Shown piece after piece: positions 29,898-42,214 of a stretch of 64,000 nucleotides of DNA. The number at the start of each line of letters is the position of its first letter. Within the stretch, counting starts at the first letter, position 1. The position numbers and the translations under genes were made by a program. Origin of the DNA: Tenodera sinensis (lineage: Eukaryota; Arthropoda; Insecta; Mantodea; Mantidae); the NCBI GenBank assembly GCA_030765045.1, contig CM060961.1, positions 96,965,135 to 97,029,134 on the forward strand, given 5' to 3'. The notes under the pieces are model-generated. The model was not told the DNA's origin and made no database searches. It saw nothing but the letters and a program-made list of their open reading frames with translations.

Positions 29898-30681
29898 TGA
29901 TACCGAAATTGAGATTTCGAATCGAATGGGCTTTTGAAAAAGACACGTTTTAATTTAATTGCCGGATGTGAGATTTGCGATAAATATTGAGTAATAACAT
30001 AAATAGATAATATAGCAGGAAGTGTTGTAAGGTGAGCAAGATATGAGTAAATAATAGTCGTTAAATTTGTAGAATAAACGCATTATTGGTTTGAAATTAA
30101 CGAGTCATGACGTCATACTACATAGTTTAAATACACGTTCGAAAGTCAGTTCTACAAACCTTAAAAGTCGCGCGATATATTTAATAAAAATATAAAGTAA
30201 ACATCGTTTACTCCTAAAAAGGTAATTATATATTCGAAATTCATAAAAGAACATGTTATAATAGAAAGGGACATTTCTAAATTGCGGGAAAAGGAAATAG
30301 CATTTTGGATACGAGGCTTTCTTGGATGACGTCATGACATTCAAATTGGAAGAGAACGGTCTTCTTAGCGTGGGTAAGCTAGAAAGCGTGACTACTCAAC
30401 CAGAGACCAGTACGGGAGGTTGTGCTGTGCGGACGTGAGTGAGATTCCTCTACATATAGAATCGGCATAGCTCCCGAAAATATTTAAAATAAATAATATA
30501 TAAAGTTGTTCTTGGGTTGTCCATCACACTTACGCAAACCCGAGATAAAAGTAAGAGATCTCAAGCTGACTAGGCGGAGCGAAACATATCAAAGGGCAAC
30601 ACCACGTCACCAACGACATTTAAGCATCAACGGCTGATACAGCGATACCTCAGGAAGCGAAGAAAGAATCTATTAGCTTCA
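29898..30681 (+). repeat. 3' LTR of copy C
   Basis: 784 bp, preceded by hairpin and TGGGGGCAT, followed by GGAT. Confidence 0.92.
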
Positions 30682-30969
30682 GGATGCGCACCAAAGGCTC
30701 CATGGAGGAATTTAGCACATACGCAGGAATGCTATTTTGCTCAGGTCATTCATCTGCAGTACACAAATGGCTAATGGATTGCATACCTTTCGTACTAAGA
30801 TGCCAAAACAAATGATAACAAACTTTCACAACCATTTGTTCTCAAACTTTGATGCTCTCCAGCATCCAAACCGTGCATTTCCGGACAGGGGTTCCTGTTG
30901 GAAAACCGATCAGTTTGCTATTGTACACAACATACTAAGCATTGTCAGTGTTTTTTTTGGGACACTCAG
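30682..30969 (-). mobile_element. Right half of the mariner-like element
   Basis: 30862-30969 is an inverted, roughly 78 percent match by eye to 23847-23955 (for example CATACTAAG and CAGTTTGC blocks), so the two are long terminal inverted repeats of one element. TA flanks both ends (about 23843-23844 and 30970-30971). 30682-30860 should contain upstream transposase sequence but I cannot read a convincing frame. Confidence 0.55.
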
Positions 30970-31407
30970 TATATTGTATGTTGAAGAGTGAGTAAACTGC
31001 AAAACCAGATGATCGATCACCATGAAAATTGGCACATCTAAGTGTTTTTTCACGGAGAAGGTTTTTATGCAATTGATTTTACCACACAACATATTACATT
31101 CATATGGTTTTCTCGGCTCAAGTTTAGAACAGCTCACTTTCCACTTGCCAGCCAGATTCTAAGTCCGAACTTACTTACTGCGCATGCTCCGACAGTAGTT
31201 TCACAATCGCCTACTAGATTTCACTGCATGACTAGCAGACAATTTTTACATCTGCCAACATTGCTTTTTATACTACACTAGTTTTCGTTGCCAACACATT
31301 AAACACAAATGCACTCGCGTCGTTGCTGCCACAGACATACCGCTATCACGTATGATGATGATTATTACATGTATATTATTTATATATAATACTATATATT
31401 ATACTTA

Positions 31408-31613
<206 letters not shown>

Positions 31614-31817
31614 TTATTTAATGTTATTATATTTATTATATATATTTATATATATTATATTATATTTAATATTATTATATTTTTATTATGTTTACTATTT
31701 ATCGTTCTTTTTTTGTTTATTTATTTTATTTTATATTATTATTTTTAATGTTATTAGATTTATATTATATATATCATCTTTATATTATTTTTATTATTTA
31801 TTTTATATTATAATATA

Positions 31818-31861
31818 ATGCTAATGGCTTCATTGCCAGATGCAAGGCACTAGAAAACAAC
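31818..31861 (+). mobile_element. Minute LINE 3'-end insertion
   Basis: About 44 bp (GCTAATGGCTTCATTGCCAG ... GGCACTAGAAAACAAC) identical to the 3' end of the LINE derivative at 4872-5526, set in pure AT DNA. Flanks are so repetitive that no duplication can be scored. Confidence 0.75.
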
Positions 31862-32101
31862 ATATTATATTATTTTATTGCATTATTATTATTTAATATT
31901 ATATTATATATAATATTATATTTAATAGTATTATTTTATTATATTTATATTATTTTTATTAATTATCGTTCTTTTTTATTTATTTATTTTTTAATTTTCG
32001 AGTGGAGAAAAAATCCATTTACGGAGCCCCATGCGCTGGGATGGCACAGATGGGGGACTGTAGGCTTCGCCCTAGAGCACATCACATTCCCTGCATAGCA
32101 T

Positions 32102-32347
32102 TCAAGTCCTCAGCATGCCCTCATCGTACAGGAACTGCATGCATGACTCCTCATTAAAGCACAGAGGCACCAAATCTAATATACTGATAAAGCGATCCGT
32201 TGCACTATTTGCTTTTAAGAAGGTCGGCAGCATACTGCCAACTCCCGCAAAAACATTCAAACTTACTATTGGCAACAAACTCCTAGGGACATTCTGCTGT
32301 TGGCAGCACTGCATTAACACAGCAACTTCGGCAACTTTCGTGACCAT
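32102..32347 (-). pseudogene. Possible transposase N-terminal fragment
   Basis: The minus-strand frame ends FNEESCMQFLYDEGMLRT, followed after a stop by MLCRECD. A block of the form 'E..C..FL...G.L......C..C' resembles the start of ISXO2/Merlin-type transposases. That likeness is from memory and weak; no catalytic core is visible nearby. Confidence 0.3.
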
Positions 32348-32769
32348 TCGTACACACTGCCGAGTGGGACTTTGCCGAAATTCTGATCAAGTGCTTGCGT
32401 AAGCTTTTCTAAACAATAACTTCCTTTTCTTTTGCATAACACACTATGCCCTCTTCTACAAACAATCCATGCATTTTTCCATACATTTGAAATATAAGTG
32501 CAATGCATAACTTTCACACGGGTTTTCTACTCATTCTTCTTTTACTAAACACAATCACATTTCTTTTACTACTCCCTCTTCAATGAACAATTCATACAAT
32601 TTTCTATATGATTGAAACAGAAATGCATATTACATTCACATGGCTTTATCAACTAGCTTTTCCTCCTGTTGTATTTGTTATTGTTCAACAGTGTGTTTGC
32701 TTAGTGTTGTTCCAGTGTTTTAATAAAAAATAAAGAATTAGTTAAAAAGTAAGTTTGTCACAATTGGTG

Positions 32770-33345
32770 TCAGGAGTGCAATGAAAACCATATATGGAAA
32801 GTTGTTGAAAGAAATGTTAGCCAAGATGAACGGAATGTGAAATGAAATGAATTCCAGAATGTGGCAGAGGAAACAAATATGAAAGCCGAGTTGAAAAGTG
32901 TCAGCTACGGAATGGAAAATATGGGAACAGAAATGGACAAAATAGAAACAAAAAATAGAAGCTAAATTGAAAAATGTAAACTATGGAATGGAAAATATGG
33001 AAAGTGAAATGGACAAAATAGAAACAAAAATAAAAGCTAAATTGAAAAATGTAAACTACGGAATGAAAAAGATGAAATTGGGAATGTCCAATATGAAGAT
33101 AGAGCAGTCAGAGAATACTAGCAAATGACTGGCTGAGATTAAGGAAGCCATGGAAGAACTTGACGGAAAGATGAAGGACCTTGGCTAACTGTTAACACCC
33201 TGGAAGATAGAATCGACTGCAGCACCCAAGAACTGAAGTCCATATTGGAACAAATACTCGATGAAAACCTCAGACTAGGTGGATATCTATAGGGGAGGCC
33301 TGCATTCAGCAGTAGACGTTTTGCAGCTGAAATGATGGTACTTAT
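32770..33345 (+). pseudogene. Coiled-coil ORF relic with 75-bp repeats, ending in an RTE-like tail
   Basis: Broken frames encode a Met/Lys/Glu-rich coiled coil with a 75-bp unit (YGMENM...EMDKIETK...KLKNVN) present about 2.4 times at roughly 32918-33090. At 33291-33340 GGGGAGGCCTGCATTCAGCA and following bases match the widespread insect RTE-type LINE 3' end (GGAGGCCTATGTCCAGCAGT, general knowledge). This may be ORF1 and 3' end of such an element. 33355-33495 is a dispersed repeat shared with 16820-16930. Confidence 0.4.
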
Positions 33346-33539
33346 GAAATATTCATATGTATCTCTATATCTCTTGTATCTTGGAAATGACTCTTAACAA
33401 TTGCGACAAAAAATTTTATTTAGTTAATGTTTTGCTTTTCAAGTTTATCTAAATAAGTATCTTCTCCCAAAAAACAAGATTTCACAAAAACGGGAGGGGA
33501 ATGCCAAGCAAAGTTCAGTCGCCCAGGTACTATATATAT

Positions 33540-33542
33540 GAG

Positions 33543-33578
<36 letters not shown>
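33540..33578. repeat. (AT)n microsatellite
   Basis: Alternating AT run of about 39 bp. Confidence 0.9.
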
Positions 33579-33581
<3 letters not shown>

Positions 33582-33654
33582 AATAGTGCAGCATTGAATA
33601 AATTGATCACGTGACAAGCCTGATGTAATGTAAATTGTTATTGTTGCTGTTATT

Positions 33655-34365
<711 letters not shown>

Positions 34366-34379
34366 TTTAGCTACCACAA

Positions 34380-35087
34380 CTTTAAATTGTGCAAAGCCTC
34401 AAAATGGAATACTTTGAAGTATTTCTGAAATTCAAAAGTGTTGACAAGCTTTAGAAATTTTAAACTTTTCCTACCATTAATCCATTCACTAACTTCAGAA
34501 TCTACACTATTCAATATTTCATAAAATATGAATGGAAGGTTTTGTTTGTGCTATTATATAGTAGTTGGACAACACACTAACTGCTACTACTTCTACCACG
34601 CTGTTTAACTTTAAATAGGTGAGAAAAAATAAAAGACCTCCTACATCAACTTGAAAACAATGACTTATATGGAAAATCTCCCTACCATAAACCACTTCCA
34701 TAGTCATGGCAACCAAGTATACTTTGCCCTCCTGCCACTCACTTTATCTTCTGCTCTGTACTGTGATCTGCTTCCTCTTTTGAAGTTTCATTGATGTCAA
34801 TGAAGTAAGTAAGCTTCAAGACCAACCAACAGGTCACATAGAGAGTGGTTCAAATTCCAAGGGTGCAATTTACAGAATTTTTATAAATGAACTAATGCTA
34901 GAAGTATAACCATGAAGCCTATACAATAAAATAGGTGACTCACTGATTCAAATGCTTCAAGGGAGAACAGCACTGCTCTATATTTTGGCTATATTGTGTT
35001 ATTGCAGCATTTCTTCATACACTGCATTAAGTGCATTCACATAGCTTGAAAACTACATGCTACATGGTATTTTATGCTTTTTTATGA
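34380..35087. other. No gene seen
   Basis: Single-copy-looking AT-rich intron DNA between the microsatellite and the piggyBac element. The ORF 34519-34716 lacks any motif. Confidence 0.45.
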
Positions 35088-35381
35088 TTAACCCTCCGTC
35101 AGGTACAATATCTATTGTTGTGTGTTTGGGCACAATATATCTGAGGGATACCGCATACATATCTGCCTTTGTGCTGTCTGAAATTCATCCTAAATGTGAA
35201 TTATTTGTATTTTATTGTGTTTTATTATGTTATTTTTATATACCAAATTTTATTTTCAAAGTATTATAATAAATCATACTACATTTCAAAAACATAGGTT
35301 ATATAAGTTGCAGAAAATAAACTAATGCTGCAAATGTATAAAATGTGAAAGGGTAATAATTTTATGTTCAAATATAAGAAT

Positions 35382-35916
35382 GTTGTTAGCTAATACTGGA
35401 TTTCTGACAATGAGGTCATTAATCCTCTTGCTCTCCAATATTTGATAAATATTGAAGAGACTTAGCAATAAATGTAAACGCTTTTTAGAGAGCACCATAT
35501 GTTTATGTTTTGGCGGTCACATCGCTCTCTCACAACCCCCAGAATGTCTGGAGGACCACACCTGTCGTTGGTTTACGGGTCTCACCGACCTGACCGGGAG
35601 AGTTATCAAAATAAATTCACCGACCATATCCTCTAATTACCAATCAGAGGACGTATTACATGCCATGACAGGTCAGCATGTTAGGGGTTAAGGTTTTATA
35701 GAGAAATGGAGAGGTTGGAAAACTAAAGACTCCCTAGCCCTCAGGAACCCTAATAGCATCGGGGTCAGAAGAGAACAAGAGATGACCAGGGTAAGGTCAG
35801 ATAGAAAAGTTACAGTGAGGAGCAAAACACCAGTAAGTGGAAGTAATGTTCTGCTCAGCTTGGGTACCTTGTGGTCCCTATTCACATATCCCCTAGACGG
35901 AGACCCCTGAGTAAAC
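35382..35916 (-). repeat. 540-bp SINE-like repeat with LINE-derived tail (copy 2)
   Basis: Closely matches 3588-4127. The 13-mer AGCAATAAATGTA occurs at 35464-35476, between tail and body, and again at 35917-35929, directly after the body. This would fit a separate insertion of the 440-bp body, but the same body-tail order at copy 1 argues for one unit. Confidence 0.6.
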
Positions 35917-36037
35917 AGCAATAAATGTAGAATTGTGTACAAGTTGTAAAGTGTATCTTTGTATGAACAATAACAGAAATTGTTTCAAAATGTTCCATGA
36001 ATTGTAATTTTTGTCACATCAAATGTGAGTGGGTTTT

Positions 36038-36098
<61 letters not shown>
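36038..36098. repeat. (GT)n(GA)n compound microsatellite
   Basis: GT run followed by GA run, about 60 bp. Confidence 0.9.
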
Positions 36099-36101
<3 letters not shown>

Positions 36102-36779
36102 AGAGAGAGTCAAAATTCCGAAAATTGTGTTTATACCTACTGATGGAATTCTTACATGTATTAATTCTGTGAAAATTGAGACCCAGTGTCTCCTATAGGC
36201 GACATAAATTTTGTTAAACTATCTCAAACCAAATTACACTGTCATATTTGTGGATGTTGTATTTTTCTGTCCCAAAATACAATAAAAAATATTTCAAAGT
36301 AATATCTCCCTGTTCTTGGGTCTGAGGAGGCTATCTCTTGTTCATGTTAAAAATGCACGAAAAATAAAATATTTCAGGTGCAATAAAATAATAATAATTA
36401 ATAATAATAATTAATAATTTTACAAATGTTGTTATGGTTTTATCCACGCTGTTCTATGACAGCAGCAGTTAGTGACGAGTGACGAGGACCCATACAGACA
36501 AAACACAGCACAGCCAGTTCACAGTCTTTTGGATCATCCATTAGATGCTAGGATGAATCTCAAATGTTTCAAAAGCAACTCATTTGATATTGACCTTGAT
36601 AACTCATACTCTTTGCGTGGACTGATGGGAACAGGAGAATGGACATAGTATCTATATTTAAAAAGAGTATACCTAGCTTGAAATGCTAAAGAATTCAATC
36701 CAACAGCATGAAATGTCTAATAAATGGCTGGAGCTAAAAAAAAGACAATGCAAATTGTATATTTTTACATTGAATGTAA

Positions 36780-37090
36780 ACAGGTACATTTTCAACAAGA
36801 TTCGGCTACAACACATACAGCTGATCTCTTGTTGCCATTAATTGAAGAAGTTTTTGAAGATAATCATTAAAAGAATATGTCCAGCACAAACCCCAGATCT
36901 TACCGTATGTGATTTTTATTTATGGGACAACTTAAAGAATAAAGTGTATTGAAACAACCCTCATATGTTAGAAGAACTGAAAGACAATGTACAAAGAGAA
37001 ACCGCCGCAATTTCAGAAGATGAATCAATGCGAATGAATGCCACTTTTCCCCAAAACTGCGACAAACATGTGGTGGAACAGGGACACACC
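36780..37090 (+). pseudogene. Tc1/mariner-superfamily transposase fragment
   Basis: VHFQQDSATTHTADLLLPLI and EEVFEDNH, then after a frame break PDLTVCDFYLWDNLKNKVY, a stop, and NNPHMLEELKDNVQRETAAI. These are the second and third catalytic blocks (QQDSAT.HT, with Asp; PDLT.CDFYLW, with Asp). Frameshift and stop codons show it is dead. Lies inside the piggyBac element. Confidence 0.8.
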
Positions 37091-37671
37091 CCCCCCAAGA
37101 CCTCCTGTGACAAAGGCATATGGCTATTCCAATAATCACCTGCACGATAAACCCATGCGCCTGAATCCAAAGGTCTGTGAATGGTTGACTCCACCAGCAA
37201 GCAGCCGCCCGCCCGGTGCCAAAACCCTCCATCAGCAGCGGATCATGCTCGGAAATATGGCACTGTATAATTTAAAATCATTGAAGCTTTCACCCAGGGA
37301 AAAAATAACTCATGATGGAAAATAAATCATTGTTAAATAAAAGCTGAAGCTATTAACAGTGAAGCAAAATTAATTATACTAATATAACAGATATACAGAA
37401 GTAATAGGTCTCACTTATCCTTTTTATAAGGTGCAAGTTGTTAATAATTAATCACCAACTCAAGTTTCACTAATATTTACTAGCATTTTCAAGGCTAGTG
37501 AATACTAGTGAAACTCAATTATGAACAACTTGCACCATATATAAGACAAGTGAAACCTACAGTTTCTATATCTTTGTTATACTTAGACTTAAATACTTAT
37601 AAGAATAAACAATAAACATTGTCAGTTTTTATGAAATTATAAGCGTTATTACAATTAATCAGTTATTTGAA

Positions 37672-39600
37672 CTAAATTGTATGTGAGTGTGTCTGTAATA
37701 TACTTGAGAGTTTTCGTTGCAAATTTTCAACACACTTCTTGCAAACCTGTGCAGCATGCTCTAAACAATAGTAAATTTCACATTTCTTGCAGCAATATCT
37801 TGAAAGTTGCTTCTTTTTTGAGTCTACAATGCAAGTCTTGCAAAGTTTGCACTTATTTTCAGCAGAAGGACCTGAAGAATCTTCGTTAATTTCTGTCGGC
37901 CGAAATCTTTCAAGACCTTCTTGAAGCCCACTGCCTATCCCCCTTGTAAGCATGATCCTTCTAGATAGATGATTGAAATATAGTTTTTGAGATAACTTCT
38001 TCAAAAATAACCTCCTGCTCTTGATTTCACTTCCATTGCCTAGGAAGAGAATTTGAGTATTTATTGCAGATATGTTGAGCATAGCAACAAATACCACCAT
38101 CTGCAACAGTTTCTGGCAACATCAGATGTGGCACACAGTTTGTCTACCATATGCAGCCTGGATTTTGTTTCATTATAAAATGCTGTTTGCTTTTCGCCTG
38201 AGTTTTGATCAATGGCATTGTCAAAATGTTGACTTGATATCACAAGGGCATTCTTACCTTTCTTAGGTGTGCAAGAAACAAGGATAGCCTCTTCTCTAAA
38301 TGCAAACACACCGGAATACTGAGCTTTGCCTTTTGTATTCACTGTCTCAAGTGGAAGTTGTGGTTTATTTTTCTTCAGTATTCTGACAGAGGACAATCTC
38401 TCCATCTGCAGATCTTTCACCAAACTGTAGTCACTGAACCAAATATCTGCAGTAATGTTTCTTCCACTTCTGTAGATTGGTTGTGCCAATCATTTCACAA
38501 CGTCTGAGGGTTTTTTGCTGGTGCAGAATGGACCATCAGGTTGTTCCCGGCATAAATTTCAAGGTTGTGAGTGTAGAATATTTTAGCATTAGCCAAAACA
38601 TAGATTTTAATTCCAAACTTTTTAGGCTTAGATGTAATATACTATTTGAAACTGCATCTGCCTCTAAAGCCTACCTGCATGTCGTCAATTATGACATTTT
38701 CTCCCAGGGAGTAGCATTTCTGGCAATTGCCGGCGAATGCTGTAAAAATGTCTCTCACAGCTGCAAGGCGATCCAGTTTCTTTCTTTCTTTGCGAGAAGA
38801 TCTGTCATCAAATCTAAGGCAGCAAAGAAGAAACTTGAAACGCTTCAAATTCATGACCAATCTCTATGCCATCTCCATCTGTACCCCATAGTTCTTCTAA
38901 AGATTGTCTGCTTGTGCATAAGACTCCTGCCAAATACAGAAGACCGATGAATGCTTTCATCTCTTCTTTCGTTGTCAAATTAGTGTCTGTTTTACGACTG
39001 AATTTGTTTTGTGTAAACCCAATATACTGGTTTGTATATGTCACTATTATTTCTAATATGTCATCTCTACTAAGACAGCTCCAACAATCTGTACCTGTTT
39101 TGGCACCTCTAACTTGACCTCTAACTCCAGGTAGATGAGTAAGCAAATTCTGTGATCTGGTTCTTCTTTGCTGTATGGTCCTTTTCATCTGTGTTACTAT
39201 GAGAGTAATGAGAATCTTTCTCACGAACTTCTGTCACAGCTTCATAATCTGTGTCACTTTCATAATAAAAAAAATCTCATTATGAGAGGTAGAACTGGAA
39301 CTTAAAAATTCAATGCCATAACTGAGATTTGAAACACAGACCTTCTGCTTACCAGGTGGCTGCTCTAACCATTGAGCTATTGTTCAAATTCCAGTTGTGA
39401 CATTCAATTTTTAAGTTCCAGTTCTACCTCTCAAACTTGGCCCACACACGGCTTGTGTGTTTAAAAACACCAACAGTAAGTTTGTTGGCATAAATAAATA
39501 AATCGCACTATCTTCATTTTCATCCCAGAGTACTGCCGGAGCTTTCTGTAGGTCATTAGGGTTACAGAGATTGAAAACTTCTTGCCTCTTTGACACTATG
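37672..39600 (-). pseudogene. piggyBac transposase, broken
   Basis: Reading right to left: an acidic N-terminus (39510-39600 and 39150-39285, split by a SINE); LLYLAGVLCTSRQSLEELWG (about 38910); after a shift FKFLLCCLRFDDRSSRKERK and VIIDDMQVGFRGRC (38642-38860, first catalytic Asp region); PIYRSGRNITADIWFSDYSL (38061-38489, second Asp); DKLCATSDVARN; and a Cys-rich C-terminal domain (CKLCKTCIVDSKKK...RYCCKKC, 37690-37860). The domain order is that of the family, but at least three frameshifts and several stops inactivate it. Confidence 0.85.
39281..39506 (+). mobile_element. SINE with an inverted tRNA-like core between 32-bp arms
   Basis: Arms 39284-39315 and 39401-39432 are inverted copies with one mismatch. 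On the minus strand the segment between them reads TAGCTCAATGGTTAGAGCAG ... GGTCTGTGTTTCAAATC, tRNA-like A and B boxes. To the right a unique part (CACACACGGCTTGTGTGTTT) ends in (AAAT)n. The right part recurs at 54080-54182 with a 12-bp target duplication. Interrupts the piggyBac transposase frame. Confidence 0.65.
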
Positions 39601-39861
39601 GTACATAAAAACTTGACCAGCAGAGAAGAAGGCTACAGAAACAATGAGGTATGTGAGCGGACGCAATGTATCTCACAGATACCTTTGCTTGATAATAGAC
39701 GGAAAGAACAAGCAGCTGGCCAATAATGAACCAGGAAGTGCTGCAGTCTGTTTTAGGAAGCTAAAATGACTTGCATTAATTTTGCATAAACAGTTGCATC
39801 ATATTGTTGAAAAAAACGGGAGAGGTATCTCTCAGATATATTGCACCCGATGGAGGGTTAA

Positions 39862-40179
39862 AATATTAGAAAATAAAGAGAATTTAGAAAAATAAGAAGA
39901 AAAGCAACACCTCCTGTCCTGGAATGTTCTTTATTAACAAGCTCTGATTTAATAGAAGAGAAAAAGTGCCCTGTCTATAAAAAAAGTTCTGGATTGTATA
40001 AATAAGAAATTTTGATATCAGTATTCTCTTTTCATTTTAAAACCCCTTTCAAGTATGGTACATATTTAAATTACATGTATATTTATACTGAGGATTTTAA
40101 GCAAAACTAATTTTTGGTTTTTTCTTTGTTCTTTTAAAACAAAATGTTTAAATAATTATGCTATATTTTATGTAAATAG
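39862..40179. other. Intron DNA before the second Ig exon
   Basis: No repeat recognised; includes a T-rich stretch (TTTTTTCTTTGTTCTTTTAA) ahead of the acceptor at 40178-40179. Confidence 0.4.
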
Positions 40180-40321
40180 GATCCAACTTGGTGGAATGGC
40201 AGAATTCCAGAAATGCTGTACAAACTGTATCATGTAAAGAAGAATGACAGTGGAATATATGAATGTGTTGCTTATAATGGTACACATGGACTCTCTGCTA
40301 ATGTAACCATAAAGGTTTTTG
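40180..40321 (+). CDS. Immunoglobulin-domain exon (second half of the Ig domain)
   Basis: Acceptor ATGTAAATAG (ends 40179) and donor G/GTAAGT (after 40321). The 142-nt exon encodes 47 codons from phase 0 plus one base (phase 1). It reads LYHVKKNDSGIYECVAYNGT and LSANVTIKVF: the D.G.Y.C signature of the Ig F strand and the G strand. With 14621-14775 it gives an entire Ig domain bounded by phase-1 introns, the classic shuffling-compatible arrangement. No transmembrane or kinase exon is visible downstream in this window. Confidence 0.85.
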
Positions 40322-41375
40322 GTAAGTAAAGACATAAAACATTATGTATTTGTATGCATATGTATGTATGTGCAAAACCTTTACACAGTAGGAACATTTC
40401 ATACAAAATTTTAAACCTTTGTATGCAATACCCAATTTCTTTCTAATTTTAGTATGCCAATAGTATCCCAGAGAAAAGTGAAAATGCACAATATAAAGCT
40501 TGTCAGATCATTGTTTAGTTTCAGTGGAGGAAGAAGTTATGGGATGTTGTCATGTATATGCCAAAAGAAAGCTTTATACTGATCTTACAGGTCTTCCAAA
40601 AAATAAAAATAATTATATAGGTAACTCTAAAAGGGTATGCATACACTTAAAATATTCTATGGATTATTAAAAATAGTGTGTCACAATAAAGGCAAAAAGT
40701 GATGTTGGAACAAATAATTATTTATTTCCAAATCCAACTTTTTATACCGTTTTGTTTTGTTTTCTTCAGAGAGACCCAAAGACACCAGAACTGCTGCATG
40801 GTGTTTTTCCACTGTGCAAACAGAAACACGATAACAGCAGCTGATGTACAAAAGGTCATGCGGATGACTTGTTTTTCTCTGCACTGAAAGTGCAGTATCA
40901 TGCAATATTGAGCTGATGCTGATATCGTGTGGCTAAATTATTACCAGTATTTTGTTCTGTACTTAGTCACAAAGTGTGTTATGGCTCAGCATTTGTTTTC
41001 TACTGCACAGCATTTATTTATTTTAGATTTGCATGTGTTAGCTCAGTCAGCTTGCCAAGTGAAAATGCTATTTCCAAAAATATTTCCAGGTGTAAAAGTT
41101 TCAGGCTGTACAACAATCCATAATAATCCAAACAATAAATTTGAGGCCACAGGAAGCGATCAGGCTTAGAAATCTAAAAGACATCATACAGTTCTTTTGA
41201 AGAAACATTAGATGACATTGACATCATTTGATTAAATTGAAAATTATTTTGTTGTTTAATAATACTGTCAATTGTCAGGATCACATCAGCATTGCCAGTG
41301 TGTCAGAATTTTATTCCGCAAGAGTTCTTTTACATACCAGTAAACATACTGATATGGAGCTGTCATTTTTAAGCA
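40322..41375. other. Downstream intron; possible transposon scraps
   Basis: No further exon recognised. CAGAGAGACCCAAAGACACC at about 40769 resembles CAGAGAGACTCAAAGAAATT at about 61755, perhaps ends of a dispersed DNA transposon. ORFs here (40681-40905, 40927-41169) have no domain signal. Confidence 0.35.
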
Positions 41376-41379
41376 CACT

Positions 41380-41440
41380 TAAAAGATCTTGGCCAGATTT
41401 GAACCTGCAACCTTGAGACCAGTAGGCTGGTCATCATTTG
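41380..41440 (-). repeat. tRNA-like SINE scrap
   Basis: Minus strand CAAGGTTGCAGGTTCAAATC resembles a polymerase III B box, with ATGACCAGCCTACTGG upstream as a weak A box. Short and partial. Confidence 0.35.
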
Positions 41441-41488
41441 GAGAATTGAGGCTAATAGTCGTTGTGTCCTCGTTGTTGGATCGCCATT

Positions 41489-42214
41489 TGAAGCTGAAGT
41501 CGTTGTTCGGTTCTCGTTGTCGCCCGTTGATTTGGTTCTTTCCCGCTAGCTCAGCTTGAGATCTCTTTATTTTATCTCGGGTCTGCGTAGATAGACAACC
41601 CTAGAAAACCTTTGCATATTATTTATTGCATCTTAGATACTTTCGGGAGCTATGCCGATTCTATATGTAGAGGAATCGCACTCACGTCTGCACAGCATAA
41701 CTTGCAGTACTGGTCTGGGGTGAGTGGTGACGCTTACTCGCGTACCCACGCTAAGAAACCGTCTCTCTAAGTTTGAATGTCATGACGTCATCCAAGAAAG
41801 CCTCGTATCCAAAATGCTATTTCCTTTTCCCGCAATTTAGAAATGTCCCTTTCTATTATAACATGTTCTTTTATGAATTTCGAATATATAATTACCTTTT
41901 TAGGATTAAACGATGTTTACTTTATATTTTATTAAATATATCGCGCGACTTTTAAGGTTGGTAGACTTGAATTTTGACTGACTTCAAACTATGTAGTATG
42001 ACGTCATGACTCGTTAATTTCAAACCAATAATGCGTTTATACTACAAATTTAACGACTATTATTTACTCATATCTTGCTCACCTTACAACACTTCCTGCT
42101 CTATTATCTATTTATGTTATTACTCAATACTTATCGCAAATCTCATATCCGGCAATTAAATTAAAACGTGTCTTTATCAAGTCCATTCGATTGGAAATCT
42201 AAATTTCGGTATCA
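41489..42214 (-). repeat. LTR D of the same gypsy-like family, with adjoining primer site
   Basis: 726 bp reading TGATACC (right end) to GCTTCA (left end) on the minus strand, with both CRE palindromes. Beyond the left end, after two bases, TGGCGATCCAACAACGAGG (41468-41486, minus) looks like a diverged primer-binding site, so this is a 5' LTR whose interior is lost a few dozen bases further on. No 4-bp duplication matches across it, as expected for a truncated copy. Confidence 0.8.

Larger units (their letters stand above)
24445..30681 (+). mobile_element. Ty3/gypsy-like LTR retrotransposon, copy C (internally deleted)
   Basis: Ends TGATACC...GCTTCA; target duplication GGAT at 24441-24444 and 30682-30685. 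LTRs are 784 bp each with about eight differences by eye. Unlike A and B, the gag frame is broken twice, but pol is one uninterrupted frame spanning the internal deletion. The junction bases differ from A and B although the deletion size is the same. It inserted into a mariner-like element. Confidence 0.93.
35092..39857 (-). mobile_element. piggyBac-like element with TTAA on both sides
   Basis: TTAA at 35088-35091 and 39858-39861 flank inverted ends: CCCTCCGTCAGGTACAATAT at the left and, on the other strand, CCCTCCATCGGGTGCAATAT at the right. A subterminal motif (about GGCACAATATATCTGAGGGA, then TACC) at 35128-35151 recurs at 39661-39685 and inverted at 39815-39845. A broken transposase lies on the minus strand at 37672-39600. 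The 4.8-kb length includes a SINE-like repeat, a mariner relic and a SINE inserted later. Confidence 0.85.

Noticed and set aside
35464..35929. 440-bp body as an independent insertion with 13-bp duplication
   Set aside because: Not fully rejected, but the same body-linker-tail order at 3588-4127 and the linker at 15930 favour a single unit.
40769..40850. Third Ig-gene exon after TTTTCTTCAG at 40769
   Set aside because: The frame meets a stop within 70 bases with no donor, and the sequence resembles a transposon end seen again near 61755.
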